Source: Dastarcus helophoroides
Lineage: Eukaryota; Arthropoda; Insecta; Coleoptera; Bothrideridae
DNA length: 64,000 nt
Direction: 5' to 3'
NCBI GenBank assembly: GCA_028583605.1
Contig: CM053333.1
Coordinates: 8,078,638-8,142,637 of the forward strand
This document shows, in pieces, positions 25,226-35,899 of the stretch. Under the pieces are notes generated by a model. The model ran no database searches. It had not been told where the DNA came from and was given only the letters and a program-made list of their open reading frames with translations. Position 1 is the first letter of the stretch. Each line of letters begins with the position of its first letter. Position numbers and translations under genes: made by a program.

Positions 25226-25425
25226 CAATCCAGATTACAGTAATGCAGACTTCTAAGCGTGTGGAGTGGATAATAGATAGCCAAACTACCAACAGTTAAG
25301 CCACAAACGCTTAGCAAAGCGATTGTTCTCTAGGGAAATTACAGAAGACTAGATTCTAAGATCTTTGCTTTTCAAATCTTGAATCTGATACATGTTCAAA
25401 CCTATTGGTCTGCGCATTAGTAAAT
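25226..25425 (-). repeat. Degenerate relative of the hammerhead repeat family
   Basis: On the minus strand this matches the 3' part of the units at 54.2-54.36 and 61.47-61.65 kb. Shared blocks include CTACCAACAGTT, ATGTTCAAACCTATTGGTCT, and an end close to AGAATGCAA on the + strand. The ribozyme core itself is not present. It is older than the other copies. Confidence 0.6.
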
Positions 25426-26915
25426 ATGCCGGAAAAAATTAATAATATGTTTAATCACGTACTGGTATCATATTCTTTATCTCTTTTCTTAATATTAATG
25501 ACATAATGACACCCTGAGTAGTCATAACGTCACTAAGAAGAATGAATATGATCAAAAATTCTATATTTACGCTAATATTTAATGAAATGGGAATGTAATA
25601 CAAAATAAATATCGAAATACAGTATTTGGAATTGAGTTGGGATAAGCCTAGGGCAGAGACGAGCTCTGAATTGTAAATAAAAAAACAACAATTTGTTAAA
25701 CTACTTTTATTGCACAATGTTGTACATAATATAATGGAACACATCAAAAGCTAGGATTGAGAAAAAATTGTCCAATACAAATAAGTAGAATAAAGTTCAT
25801 CAAAGTTTGATTTGTTAGTACTAAAATATCTAAAATTAACTTTACAACGAATAACTTTATTTATTGAAGCATCTATTTTATAGTAACAATAAATTATGTT
25901 TGTTATTAAAACAAAATCGAATTTTAAAGCACAATTAGTTCGGGATATTTAGCAGTGCTCGATATGTACAAAACATATATCAATAAAAAGATATTTGATG
26001 ATATGAACTTTAGAAGAATTTCATTTCACACTTCCGTTGAAATGCAAAGGTGGCAATTTATCACATTTTATTGCATTAATTTGCAATTTTATTTCATTTT
26101 TGTTAATAATTATAGTAAGAATGGTCTAAATTAAAATTTCGAATAGAATAGCACAATGTTAAGTGAATGTATGTTGAACTGCTTGTGGATGCATATTGTG
26201 TGCATTACTATATACATAGAAAGTTAACAATGAACGTGGGCGATTTGGCTTTGGCATTATTCGTAAGAATAAATTTATAATACTAAGTATTATTAACTAA
26301 TATCACATAAGTTCCAAAAACGTTTGTGAGGAGAGAGCGGTAAATTATATCACATAGACTATATAAATATATATCCCAAAAATAACATTATATGTCTTAT
26401 TTAATATAAAGGTCATATCTTAACTAATAATGAACTATACCATTCTGCGTTGCAATATTTAATTTTTGGCGCACAATATAACATTTAGTGGAGTCCTGTA
26501 ATTAAAAACATAACTGCAGCCATACATGCACTACATACTCATATACACTATGGCCAGTTCGCTAGTTCGATCTGCTTAACGTGTAAAGAACAAAATAATT
26601 ATTAAAAATCTAGAAGGACATTCTAAACATTAAAAAAAAATAAACATAAAAAGTGTGAAAATATTTAGTCAATTTGACGAAAACTGAAACAGGAATTTAA
26701 AAAACGACCCATCTACGAAATTAATATTCGATACTCAAACATTATTTAATGTCAAAGCACATTAAATATTTGTCGGTAGTTAGGTCCCAAAAACGAAATT
26801 TTCAAACGTCTTATCCCAAGAATTTAACAGATCCTAAGTGTGCTCTATGCTGTAAGTGGAAACATTATATTAACAAACCTCGAACCGATGGAGGAACATA
26901 CACTACCTGCAGGCA
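25426..26915. other. AT-rich spacer, no gene supported
   Basis: An open frame on the minus strand (25747-25451) is hydrophobic and ends with a basic tail, but it has no splice support and no family I can name. The rest is AT-rich with no clear repeats or exons. Confidence 0.4.
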
Positions 26916-27250
26916 AGCACGACTGCTGATGGATAAACCCTTGCAATCAAGGGCTGAAGTACTTATTACAATCAACCAAAGCAGACCAAGCAAAGCACTA
27001 GGTCTGCTCACTGAAAACGGGAACTTTTAAGGACTTAACCTAGCGGAAAGCGACCAATGTCGATTGAGTTGTGTGGCGTGTGTGTGTGAGTGTGTGAAAA
27101 TGTTTAAACATTGTGTCCATTGTCCAAAACTTACCAGATACAGATATAATCTGACTGGCAAAGAAACATTAAGATCAGAGAATCTCGAAGGAATGAGTGT
27201 AGGTCAAATGTTGAGCCTGGCTGTAAAGGTCGGGAATGGTGACTGAGACT
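26916..27250 (+). pseudogene. RNase-H-type LINE C-terminal fragment
   Basis: Two overlapping frames read as the tail of a LINE polyprotein with an RNase H-like end followed by a cysteine/histidine region. The first frame has SRPSKALGLLTENGNF, and the second has a cysteine-rich block leading to CVHCPKLTRYRYNLTG and ending MSLAVKVG-like text. The layout, a short LLTxxxxF block, then a CxxC...HC block, then HCPKL, is typical of I/R1-group elements. Frames are broken and no 5' part is present. Confidence 0.5.
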
Positions 27251-27289
27251 CGAAGTCCTAGCACAAAACATCAAAATGGGCGACTTTGA

Positions 27290-27900
27290 CATAAAAGAGA
27301 CACACACGTACGTACAAATATCTTGGGCATGTAATACAAATAGGAAGAAACCATCAAACGCACGAGATTCAGCGTAGAATAGGTTGCAAGTTGCAGGAGA
27401 CCTTTAAAAGTAATATACCGGTAGGTTTGAAGAGAAAGGTTAATGAGCAGTGACCGGTAATTACATGTGGAGCAGAAACTCTGACAAAAAAGGCACCAGA
27501 AAATCTAAGAGTGGCTCAAAGAGCCATGCTTGAGACAGTAAAAGGGGCGGAATACCTAATACTATTATCAGACAAAGAAATAAAGTTAAGGACATAGTGG
27601 AACATATAGGTAGGATGAAATGGAGATGGGCAGGTCATGTAACGGGAACACCAGACAATAGATGTACTAAAAGAATATTAGAATGAAAACCACGAGCAAA
27701 CAAGGATAGCAGAGGTCGACCACCGACGCGTTGGAGCGGTAATGTGAAACGAACTACAGGGAATTGCATAAGCTCGGCCCAAAACCGAAAGACAGAAGAA
27801 ATTTAGAGGAGACCTATGTTCAGCAGTGGACAATGATGGTTACATGATGATGATTATGATGATGATGATGATAATGATGCTGATGATGAGACTCGAACAA
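27290..27900 (+). pseudogene. RTE-like LINE, 3' terminal fragment
   Basis: Translation in shifting frames gives the conserved C-terminal end of RTE/BovB-like ORF2: IQIGRNHQTHEIQRRIG, a block ending LRVAQRAMLETV, RMKWRWAGHV, then RGRPPTRWS and AQNRKTEE. It is followed by a run of TGATGA-type repeats (27842-27890), the usual RTE 3' tail. There are several stops. It is possibly from the same family as the 5' fragment at 2.4-3.3 kb, but the two do not overlap. Confidence 0.85.
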
Positions 27901-28943
27901 ACTTGTGGAAGTTACAAAGGATTTTGAATCTAGGTGACAGAGCCTACTGTAAAAAAAAAACTATGTACCTAAGCAACCCTCGAGTGCTTATTTTTAGCAT
28001 AACTAATCCCAAAATATTTGAAAATTGTACCGTCTATAGACAAAAAAGATAATTTTTCGGTAAACAACACGTTTAAAAAAATCCCTCTGCATCACCCCTT
28101 TCCGTCGTAGGTCCATAAAATTCAAGACCATTTTAATGCTCGCTGAAAAATATTTCTTAAGTATCAGCTACTTTTAAAATATTTGTACTTATTTCTTCTC
28201 AAAATATTGCGCACAGTTTGCGATTTCACATCAACTTGCTTCTACATTCCCTGTTCGTATTGACTCATACAACAAACGTGATTGCAATAAATACAGAAAT
28301 GTAAACAATAAACCTTCGACCTCAGATATGGTTTTCATTGTCTTGTGTTGTCTTGTCTGTTGACAAGGGGAGTCAAACAATTTTAAGCCTGATATTTTAA
28401 CTCGTTTTTCTGCCAGTCTTGCTTTGCACCAGTTGCACCACCCTTTGTGAGTTACACCGAACCAACCAACTGGCCAATACTGTATATGTATTTATGTGAA
28501 GTGAATTCAATCAATTTAATAATCAAAACATAAATTTGATAACTAAATATCGCATCATATTTTAAATACACATAAAAAATATTAAAAATATTAATGTGTC
28601 GTATTATTATTTATTCTTTGGCACATAAAACACCACTGTTCGCTTTTAAGTTCCTGTGAAATGTTATTGCGATATCTATGTATTTACATTGGATTTACGA
28701 TAAGCGAGTGGACATTTTTGGATCAATCAAATATTAGTTAAAACTATTTACAATATAAATTATGTCACAAATGATATATATTATATACAGTTTCACCTCT
28801 CAGAGTCATTTTCCTGTAAAATTTTACTGGTTAGCGCGATATTGATTATTTTTTTTGTAACGAAAGAATTTTTAGATGCCCATTGACAACCTAAAGTAGC
28901 TGGAGAGCTTAGTGTTTGTTGCTGCATTTTAAATCAACAAATA
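27901..28943. other. AT-rich spacer, nothing recognisable
   Basis: I see no exon with splice signals, no element ends and no tandem repeats here beyond short AT runs. Confidence 0.4.
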
Positions 28944-29240
28944 TTGCATTTCTTTAATTGTAAGGTAAATGGCAAAATGTTTTTCTCAATAGAGCATTTT
29001 ATGTGCATAGGACTTCACGAGGAGAAAATGGATGCGATTTTATACATATTGACAATATGGATATTGACTATTGCAGTTAATTTGTTTTTCAAAGGCAAAT
29101 TATGGTGGAAGATTAGTTTTTTGTTTGGTTTGCTTGTTGTAGTACTGTGCTACTCTACGTACTATACTATATATATCAAGTGTACAAAAAGTCTCGTGTT
29201 GCTGTCCCTTTTTGGTATGTTTACGTATGTTTTTACTTGA
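28944..29240 (+). CDS. Unrecognised small hydrophobic ORF
   Basis: This open frame encodes up to 98 residues. An internal methionine followed by DAILYIL begins a stretch with two or three predicted membrane helices (rich in I, L, F, V), with a basic GKLWWK between them. I recognise no family. No intron signals, untranslated features or neighbouring exons support it. It could be a small membrane protein, the first exon of a larger gene, or chance in AT-rich DNA. Confidence 0.2.
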   Translation: MHFFNCKVNGKMFFSIEHFMCIGLHEEKMDAILYILTIWILTIAVNLFFKGKLWWKISFLFGLLVVVLCYSTYYTIYIKCTKSLVLLSLFGMFTYVFT

Positions 29241-29439
29241 TTCCTACTGACCAAATTGACATTGGACCTTCTGCAGTGCTATCAACAATAGACGAGGTTA
29301 TTTCGCTGTTGTTTTTTTAGGCGTTTCCAAAGTAGGATTTAATAATAAAAGATTTTTCTCCCATTGTAAAATCAAATCAATAAGACAACTTTTTGAGGTA
29401 ATGCATGTTTATTTTTCTGTTAAACATACTGAAACAAGC

Positions 29440-30650
29440 AATATTAGGCCCTGTGCCCGCTCGCACACGTGAAGCCACAAAGCCCTGTGCCAGTTTCCGA
29501 GTGAATTCTACGCGAAAAACCCCTAAAAACGGACCATTATCAAAGGAGATACAGCGCCATCTACTGGAAACTAGTTACAACACGTTTACAGTTGGTTAGG
29601 TTGCGATACGTTTCTGTCATGTTCCTGTTATGAATCAGAGATGGCGCTCTGCACGGATTGCTTATAAAAATTTAGTTCGTGAAGTTTTTCGATATTTTAG
29701 TAATTATTCTGCTATTCAAGGCCGAGATAAATCCAACAAAGCAGCCGTCCTGGAGTTATAAATGGTCATATATGTAATACTTCTATATGGCCAGCTCCCT
29801 ATTCTCTTCACGAGTTTGTTCCAACCAAATCCGATAAAGATGGAACATGGATAAATGGCGAGTATTGCGCATGAATTGAACGAAATGAACCAATCGCTAC
29901 GCGCGGGTTAAACGGGTGTTTATGTTTGGCTGTACACAGCTGACTTTGGCCATGCACAGATGATTTGTAACACCTGCGCATTGCGACTCATTAATGCGTG
30001 TGAAGGCCAACGAGAAAGAGAAGTATTTCCCATAAGAAACGAGGAACTGGCCATATAGAAGTATTACATATATGTAAATGGTGTAACAGACTTTGTCTTA
30101 TAAAGGGTGTCCACACACGCACAAGGTGCGGAATACTAAGATACCTCAGTAGCGATTAAAGTTGCGGAAAACTTAATGAACAATTCCTCCTCTTTTCCAA
30201 AGCTCTACAAAATTAAAATATGACGAAGTATACAGGGTGTTGAATTTTCAATGTAATGTTGCCAGATTTTTTATAAAAATATCGCTAATATGAATTTTCG
30301 AAAAGTGGCTCGAAAAAAAAATAATAGAAGGGAGTGGTAACCAAGCGATTGTCTTTGATTGTAAAAGGGCATCTAAGCAAAAGAAATACAGCGCCATCTA
30401 CTGAAAACTGCTTACAACAAATTTTTGCTTAGTGTAGGTTACAATACGTTTGTTCCTGTTATGAATCAGAGATGGCGCTGTACACGGATTCCTAATAAAA
30501 CATTTTTTCGTGAATTTTTTCAATATTTTAGTCTTTATTCTGCTATTCGAGGTCGCTAATATGAATTTTTGAAAAGTGGCTCGACAAAATAATAATAGAA
30601 TAAAAGTGGTAACCTAGCGATTGTCTTAGATTGTAAAAGTGCATCTAAAA
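29440..30650. repeat. Dispersed repeat family B, copy 1 (interrupted)
   Basis: A ~150-bp module bounded by AGCGCCATCTACTG and its inverse-type partner AGATGGCGCT occurs twice (about 29551-29652 and 30387-30482). The linker contains CACACACG, CAATTCCTCCTCTTTT and a TACAGGGTGTT-like end. The same two-module structure recurs at 38965-39840. This copy is split by a family C transposon at 29767-30074, and its last ~95 bases repeat the linker again. No protein is encoded. Confidence 0.75.
29767..30074. mobile_element. Non-autonomous transposon, family C copy 1
   Basis: This is a 308-bp element with terminal inverted repeats beginning CATATATGTAATACTTCTAT. It is flanked by a perfect 8-bp duplication TAAATGGT (29759-29766, 30075-30082). 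The related repeat at about 39807 (ATAAATGATGTAAC) shows the uninterrupted host sequence. It has no ORF. The 8-bp duplication points to the hAT or P superfamilies. Confidence 0.85.
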
Positions 30651-30733
30651 GGTCTTGATTACAAAAAAAATCATCAGCATCGTATTACCCAGTACAATTC
30701 TACAACCGTGTGAAGCTGCGAAGTGAAACGTTG

Positions 30734-32218
30734 TATATACAGAATGTCCCACTTAAGCTAGCAAATTATTGGGATTCGGAAACCGTTAAAGATTCAGAAT
30801 TGTTTAAATCAGACAAAAATTGCGTTATATGTCCTTGTGAGGCACTTTTCGGAATCAAATTATTTTAAGCGGTTCCCAAAAAAGTACTAAAAGTTGCAAT
30901 GTTTTAAATTCGCCCATTTCAAACATTGTTTAAGATATTTTGCCAAAAATTTGTACCAGGCTACCATGACGCAGAATCCAAAAGCGATGGGCAAATAGAC
31001 AAAGAAATCAATTCTTTAGAAAAAGGTAATTCCTTGGTATTTCCTTGCCCAGGTTAAGATAGTTATTTGTTCAATTTAATGTACAGAGTGTTAAAAAATG
31101 TTAAGAATTTAAAAGCAAAAACGAGAAAACTGAGCGTTATTTAAAAAAGTTATTAAGAGGAAGTTGTTCGTAATAAAATTTTAAGCTTAAATATGAGACC
31201 ACGACCTGCTATTCAATTCTAATCATTTGGAATGTTTTAGAATTCAAATATTTTTTAAAACTGCCAAAGAAGCTATTTTTTAAAAGGATGCTTTAGGGAA
31301 GGACATATGCATACGCGATTAAAAATTTATTTTTATCCAGGGAGATCTGAATTTTCAAAAATATTTATTAATCATTTATTTTGAAGAAAGAAGCGACAAT
31401 CTTTCCTCGTTCTTCTAAACAGAAATCGAACCAATATGCACCATCACCAATTTCGAACGTGAATTGGGTTTGATTGAAGGCTTTTTATGCCACCAGTTAC
31501 CATGACGACGAACCCTAACATTTAATGTGTTTACAAAATAATAATAATAATAACAAAAATAAGCATTAAGAGTCAGTAATCGTAAGATCTTTCTGTATCA
31601 AAAATAAATTTTAATATACAAAGGGGTGGATCTATTCGTCCATAAAGCATTATTTTTAAAAGAGAATAGCTTCTTTGAAATTTTTGAAAAGTAAGAAAAT
31701 ATAATTCTAAAATATTCCAAAATGTTTAATACTGATTAGTAGGCCACGCTTTTATATTTAAGCACCGATCAACTTTATCGTAGCGTTCTGTCTACGGAGA
31801 CTCTTTTTTTCTATAGAACTTCCAAGTTATGGAACTTGTTACCGAAAGGAATTTTCCCCAAAAATTACAACCTATCCTTGTTTAATCGGTTCATCGCCAT
31901 CTATCCTTGTTTCCGCATCCTACTGGCAGCGCTTTGAAAGCATAATGGGGTTACCCTTTGCGGGTGGATTAAACTTAAAAAAAAACAGATTTAAGGTAAG
32001 TTTTCTTTGTTTTTAAATTCCCTGGTTTTTAGGTTTTCAAATTTTTGAACAGTTAAGAGTTCAAATTTTTGAAGACTCAACATTAAAGCGAACAAACGTT
32101 AACGTGGGTTTTAAAGCAAGCAAAACTTTTTATGAAGAATTGTTTTTCCTCGAAAACTGTTTTTTTAACCATTTGCACTATAGCCAACCCTAGCTGCTTC
32201 AGGGACATTCTGTATATA
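30734..32218. mobile_element. 1.48 kb element with TATACAGAATGTCCC ends
   Basis: The left end TATATACAGAATGTCCC is mirrored exactly at 32202-32218, with further imperfect matching inward (AAGCTAGC against GCAGCTAGG). The interior is AT-rich with no protein-coding frame. The terminus resembles other ends in this window that read TATACAGGGTGT or TATACAGAGTGT. Confidence 0.55.
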
Positions 32219-32419
32219 GATTTCGTTGTCAAAATTTCTTGTTTTGGTGTTGACATAAAAAATTTGAATAAGAATCGTTGCAATCGGTTTTACATAATCA
32301 AAATAATTTTATTTCGTAAAAATTACGAGCTCACCTCTTGTCAGCATTAAAATTCCAATTATGGTTACGAAGGCTTTAGAGTTAAGATTCTTCCGGGATT
32401 GAAACGTGTCAAAGTGTTC

Positions 32420-32450
32420 GATGTTTCGCCCACTATCGTATTTTCTTCAG
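32420..32450 (-). ncRNA. Weak hammerhead-like motif near a Penelope relic
   Basis: On the minus strand CTGAAGA is followed by GGGCGAAAC and ATC, the order expected of a hammerhead core with a very short stem III. A convincing stem II cannot be drawn, so this is at best a decayed ribozyme. It shares GGGCGAAAC with the motif at 35859-35893. Penelope-like elements are known to carry hammerhead motifs, and a Penelope RT fragment lies about 125 bases away. Confidence 0.3.
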
Positions 32451-32569
32451 GAAGAAAAAGATACAAGAGAAAAAATTAAAAACGAGAAACCAAATTCTGG
32501 TCATCAGGGCACGGTAACTCAGTATGTCAACCATAGTGCTGGTTAATCCTTGACCCCAAAAACATACTG

Positions 32570-32775
32570 GTTTTGATGCCACTTTAGTATTTACTAGTGT
32601 AGCAGTTTCCGATTCCGTGACGATAATTCGTGAACTACTTTGGACTTTGAGGGAATGAGAAGGGTCTTACATTACATATTTTTCTTTTAATGGTAGTTAC
32701 CACAAGCAAGTGTCCGGCAGCCCAATGGGTTCCCCTTTATTCTCCACTCTAACAAATACAGTCAACTTCGGATAA
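32570..32775 (+). pseudogene. Penelope-like element RT fragment
   Basis: One frame reads DATLVFTSVAVSDSVTIIRE, matching the Penelope RT block with LFTNVP followed by an acidic turn and II.xxL. After a stop, the next frame reads YHKQVSGSPMGSPLFS then TLTN, matching the diagnostic Penelope motif YYKQxDGxxMGSPLSP followed by LAN. Only this small part of the RT survives. Confidence 0.75.
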
Positions 32776-32809
32776 AAAGAACCACCAAAGGGATCTTTAA
32801 ACATGTTTA

Positions 32810-34400
32810 AATACCGGCATTTTCCAATAAGATGGAAGACTGCAAACGTTATCTTCATTTTTAAACCAAGTAAGGATGGGAAATTTTCCCAAAATTACAG
32901 GCCAATCAGCCTTGGGTTCTTACCCAAGTTGAATAAGAGGCTGATTGGTCTGTAATTTTGGGGAAATTTCCCATCCTTACCTGGCTTAGGAATGAAGATA
33001 ACGTTTGCAGTCTTCCGTCTTGTTAGAAAATACCGGTATATACATCTTTGGTGGAAAGGATTTTGAGGAAGCGTCTGCAGAATATCATCAGCGATCGCGA
33101 CATCATTCCTAAGGAACAATTTGGGTTCCAACCTATGCACTCTACCTCAGACCAACTGCTGAGAGTGGTTGAAACAATCACTCAACGCATGAACTGGAAC
33201 CAGGTAGTTGGGGCTATTTTCTTTGATATCTCTAAGGCATTTGACACAGTTTGGCACCAAGGATTAGTCTACAAGATGCACCAGTTTGGAATACCTCTAA
33301 CAATGGTTCAAAGGGTAAACTCGTTCATGGACCAGCGCTCATTCAGAGCAAAGCTGGGACAGGAACTATCACATCAGTTTAGGCTACAGTATGGGGTGCC
33401 TCAAGGCTCTGCCTTGTCACCTCTGCTGTATTCTTTGTTCACAGCAGACATCCCAAGAACCAACAATCGACCACATCTTTTTGGCAACTTACGCAGACGA
33501 CACAGCTTTAGTGACGTACTCTTACAATCCAGAGGTGGTCACCAGACGACTTCAGGAGGCAACAGACAGTCTACTAGATTACTTCGGTCAATGGAGAATC
33601 CAAGTCAACGCAGACAAGACCCTAGCCGTCTTTTTGACTCGAAGAAGACTCCAACCGTAGGGACATGTAAATGTTCATGGGTAAAACATCGACTGGCGAC
33701 TTCAGGCAAAGTATCTAGGTGTAATTCTTGACAAAATACTTACTTTCCAGGCACACATCGATTATGCAGTGTCCAAAGCCAAAATGCTGAAGGGACTGCT
33801 GCAAGCGATGATTGGTAGAACTAGTAACCTGTCCATTGGACTTAAAGTGTTACTATACAAATCAATCATAACACCAGCGATGACCTACGCATCTGTAGCT
33901 TGGTCACAGGCGACGGATAATCAGATGAAAAAACTCCAGGTGTTCCAGAACGTCTAAGACAAGCCATGGACGATCCATGGTTTGTGAGAAACAATCAGCT
34001 CCATGGGGAAGCTGAATTACCTTTGGTAAAAATTTGGAAAGAGATTTCCTTAGGGAAATTAATTCCAGGGCGATGGTGAGAGCGGAAACGCATCCCAACG
34101 AATTAGTTCGACAGGCAGTGGATTACGATCCAGACATCCCAACCAGGATTAGGAGACCAAGGATGGTCCTCTAGGCTGCGACTTCCGTTTCGAAAATTTT
34201 CTGTTTTGTTTGTTTCTTATGTTTCAGGCAAAACAGCTTACCATAGTGCTCCAGCACTATTGCACTGTTCTGACGGAGGGATTGGGGGCCCAGGACTCGG
34301 CCCGAACAAGTAGGGGTTTTTAGTCGGTACCCGTAGTTTGAGCGGAAATCCGACACTATCTGGGTTATCTTCCCAGATGTCCGTAACGGATTTCCCCTAC
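32810..34400 (+). pseudogene. Jockey-like LINE reverse transcriptase, rearranged
   Basis: The order is a fragment reading NVIFIFKPSKDGKFSQNYRP (near 32845-32905), a 102-bp inverted duplication of that fragment, then the RT body: EQFGFQPMHSTSDQL, FFDISKAFDTVWHQGL, YGVPQGSALSPLLYS, a frameshift near 33460, TYADDTALV (about 33487), then YLGVILD and MTYASVAWSQAT. The tail (34290-34400) includes GGGGTTTTTAGTCGGTA, typical of Jockey-group 3' UTRs, and ends in an A-rich run. Several stops and frameshifts make it dead. Confidence 0.85.
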
Positions 34401-34962
34401 TTTAAAAAAAATCTTTAAACAATTCGTTATAGCCGGGTGTTCGTCGCAAATGAAGATACTTAAGTTTTGGAACATAATATTCTTCTCTAGAAGCGGTCGT
34501 TCGTTTTATGGGCAGTTTGTTATATCTGAAGTTGACTGCATTTTCATGGAGTCTATTAAAAATACTACGTTGGAACTGGGGTTAAAAATCCAAGGTATGG
34601 CTTCGTTGTAAATTCAGTGGTTTCACGAGCGTTAGCTGGCTCACAACGAACCCATCTTTCAGGTGAATTGGAGAAAATTCGTTTTAGTCTTCGTAACAAC
34701 GATTACAAATCTCATGACATGGATTTGTTATTGAACATCTTCACCCTGAAAATTTGATTGTTCTTCTAAAGTATCTAAAGCATTTCCTCTTTATGTAACA
34801 AGGTAACAGATGAATAGATCAAATAAGAAATTTATTAAAAAAAGGATAAGTATTGGTAGGCCAAGAAAAAGATGGGTATTGTAACAGGCAATAATGCCTA
34901 AAACTTGAAGTGAAGAAGATTAAAGAAACACAACATTAAACCTATTTTTTCATTCTCAGATC

Positions 34963-35218
34963 TTTGAAATACAGAAACAGTCCCCTGAAACCAAGAAAGA
35001 TTAAAAAACACAACGAAGGTTGCTCTAACGAGTTTCGACAGCCAAGCTATCATCTTCAAAGAGATACTAGTCTCTGGTATCTCTCTGAAGATGACAGCTT
35101 GGCTAACGAAACGCGTTAGAGAAATCTCTGTTGAGTTTTTTAATCTTTCTTGGTTTCAAGGAACAAGTTCTGTATTTCAATTTTTGAAAATAACCAAGGT
35201 CCAGTCCGTTCCATCAAA
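34963..35218 (+). mobile_element. Hairpin retroposon (family FB1), copy at 35 kb
   Basis: This is a 256-bp inverted dimer. The left arm runs from about 34963 to 35060 and the right arm mirrors it, meeting near TACTAGTCTCTGGTATC. It is flanked by a 12-bp duplication with one mismatch (CATTCTCAGATC at 34951-34962, CATCCTCAGATC at 35219-35230). The right end is the conserved family end (inverse of GTGGAACGGACTGG, with small changes). The left end stops short of that sequence, as in 5'-truncated retroposons. Confidence 0.8.
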
Positions 35219-35858
35219 CATCCTCAGATCCTCAGAAGCAACAACTGCCATCTCCCAAGGATACAATTTCATCTCATAATGGTGTTTAAGAGGTTCATTG
35301 TTCTTATGCTGCGTACATCGTTTTTCCATGATGCGAATATCCGAGCACCAAAGATGTCTTAGGTTTGCGTTCATTTTCGCAGTCAGCCATTACGGAACAT
35401 CAACTTGAGACCAAATATATTTTTTTTTCTGAAAATATGTCAGTTATCTCTGACGTTGTCCATTACCATAACAAGAGTTGGAAATGTCAATTGTAACAAG
35501 AGATACGCGAGATCATTGAAATTCAGAAGTTTTCAAATTACCGGAAATGACGTTAACTTGCCTTCCTCCATCTGGAAGCCAGCCATCGGAAATCGAGAGC
35601 GAGCGCCCATGCGAATGGTATATAAAGTTTCCTTTTAGCCTTTCCGATCAGAAGAGTCATACATGTTAGTGGTTTGTGAGAGGAGTTTTCCCTCTGAAAT
35701 GGTTGACATGCTGAGTAACCCTACTTTTCTGTCTTATCTTTTCTTATCTTTTATTTGTTTCGAAAGAGTTTAGCCTCTGGTATGGTTCGCATAGTGAGTT
35801 ATTGACTCTGTGTTTTGAATCGAGTTTTTCATTTTTTCCCTTGTATTTTCTTTTGTTC

Positions 35859-35893
35859 CTAAAGAAGCTCCATGCCGTGGTGGGCGAAACGTC
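35859..35893 (+). ncRNA. Penelope-type hammerhead-like motif
   Basis: CTAAAGA (consensus CTGANGA, so one core mismatch) is followed by a stem-loop pairing GCTCCA with TGG and GGC around a TGCCG loop, then GAAA and CGTC. That gives a two-base-pair palindromic stem III and a C at the cleavage position. It matches the minimal stem III hammerheads described in Penelope-like elements. The core mismatch at a conserved G suggests loss of activity. No RT lies next to it. Confidence 0.4.
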
Positions 35894-35899
35894 AAATAC

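Noticed and set aside
25451..25747. Minus-strand frame of 98 codons with hydrophobic segments, resembling the last helix of a receptor
   Set aside because: No splice sites, no conserved motif I can name, and AT-rich surroundings; hydrophobic frames are expected by chance here.
32939..33140. Minus-strand frame with a good reverse transcriptase match (IFIPKPGKDGKF)
   Set aside because: It is the inverted arm of the duplicated plus-strand Jockey sequence, not a separate element on the other strand.
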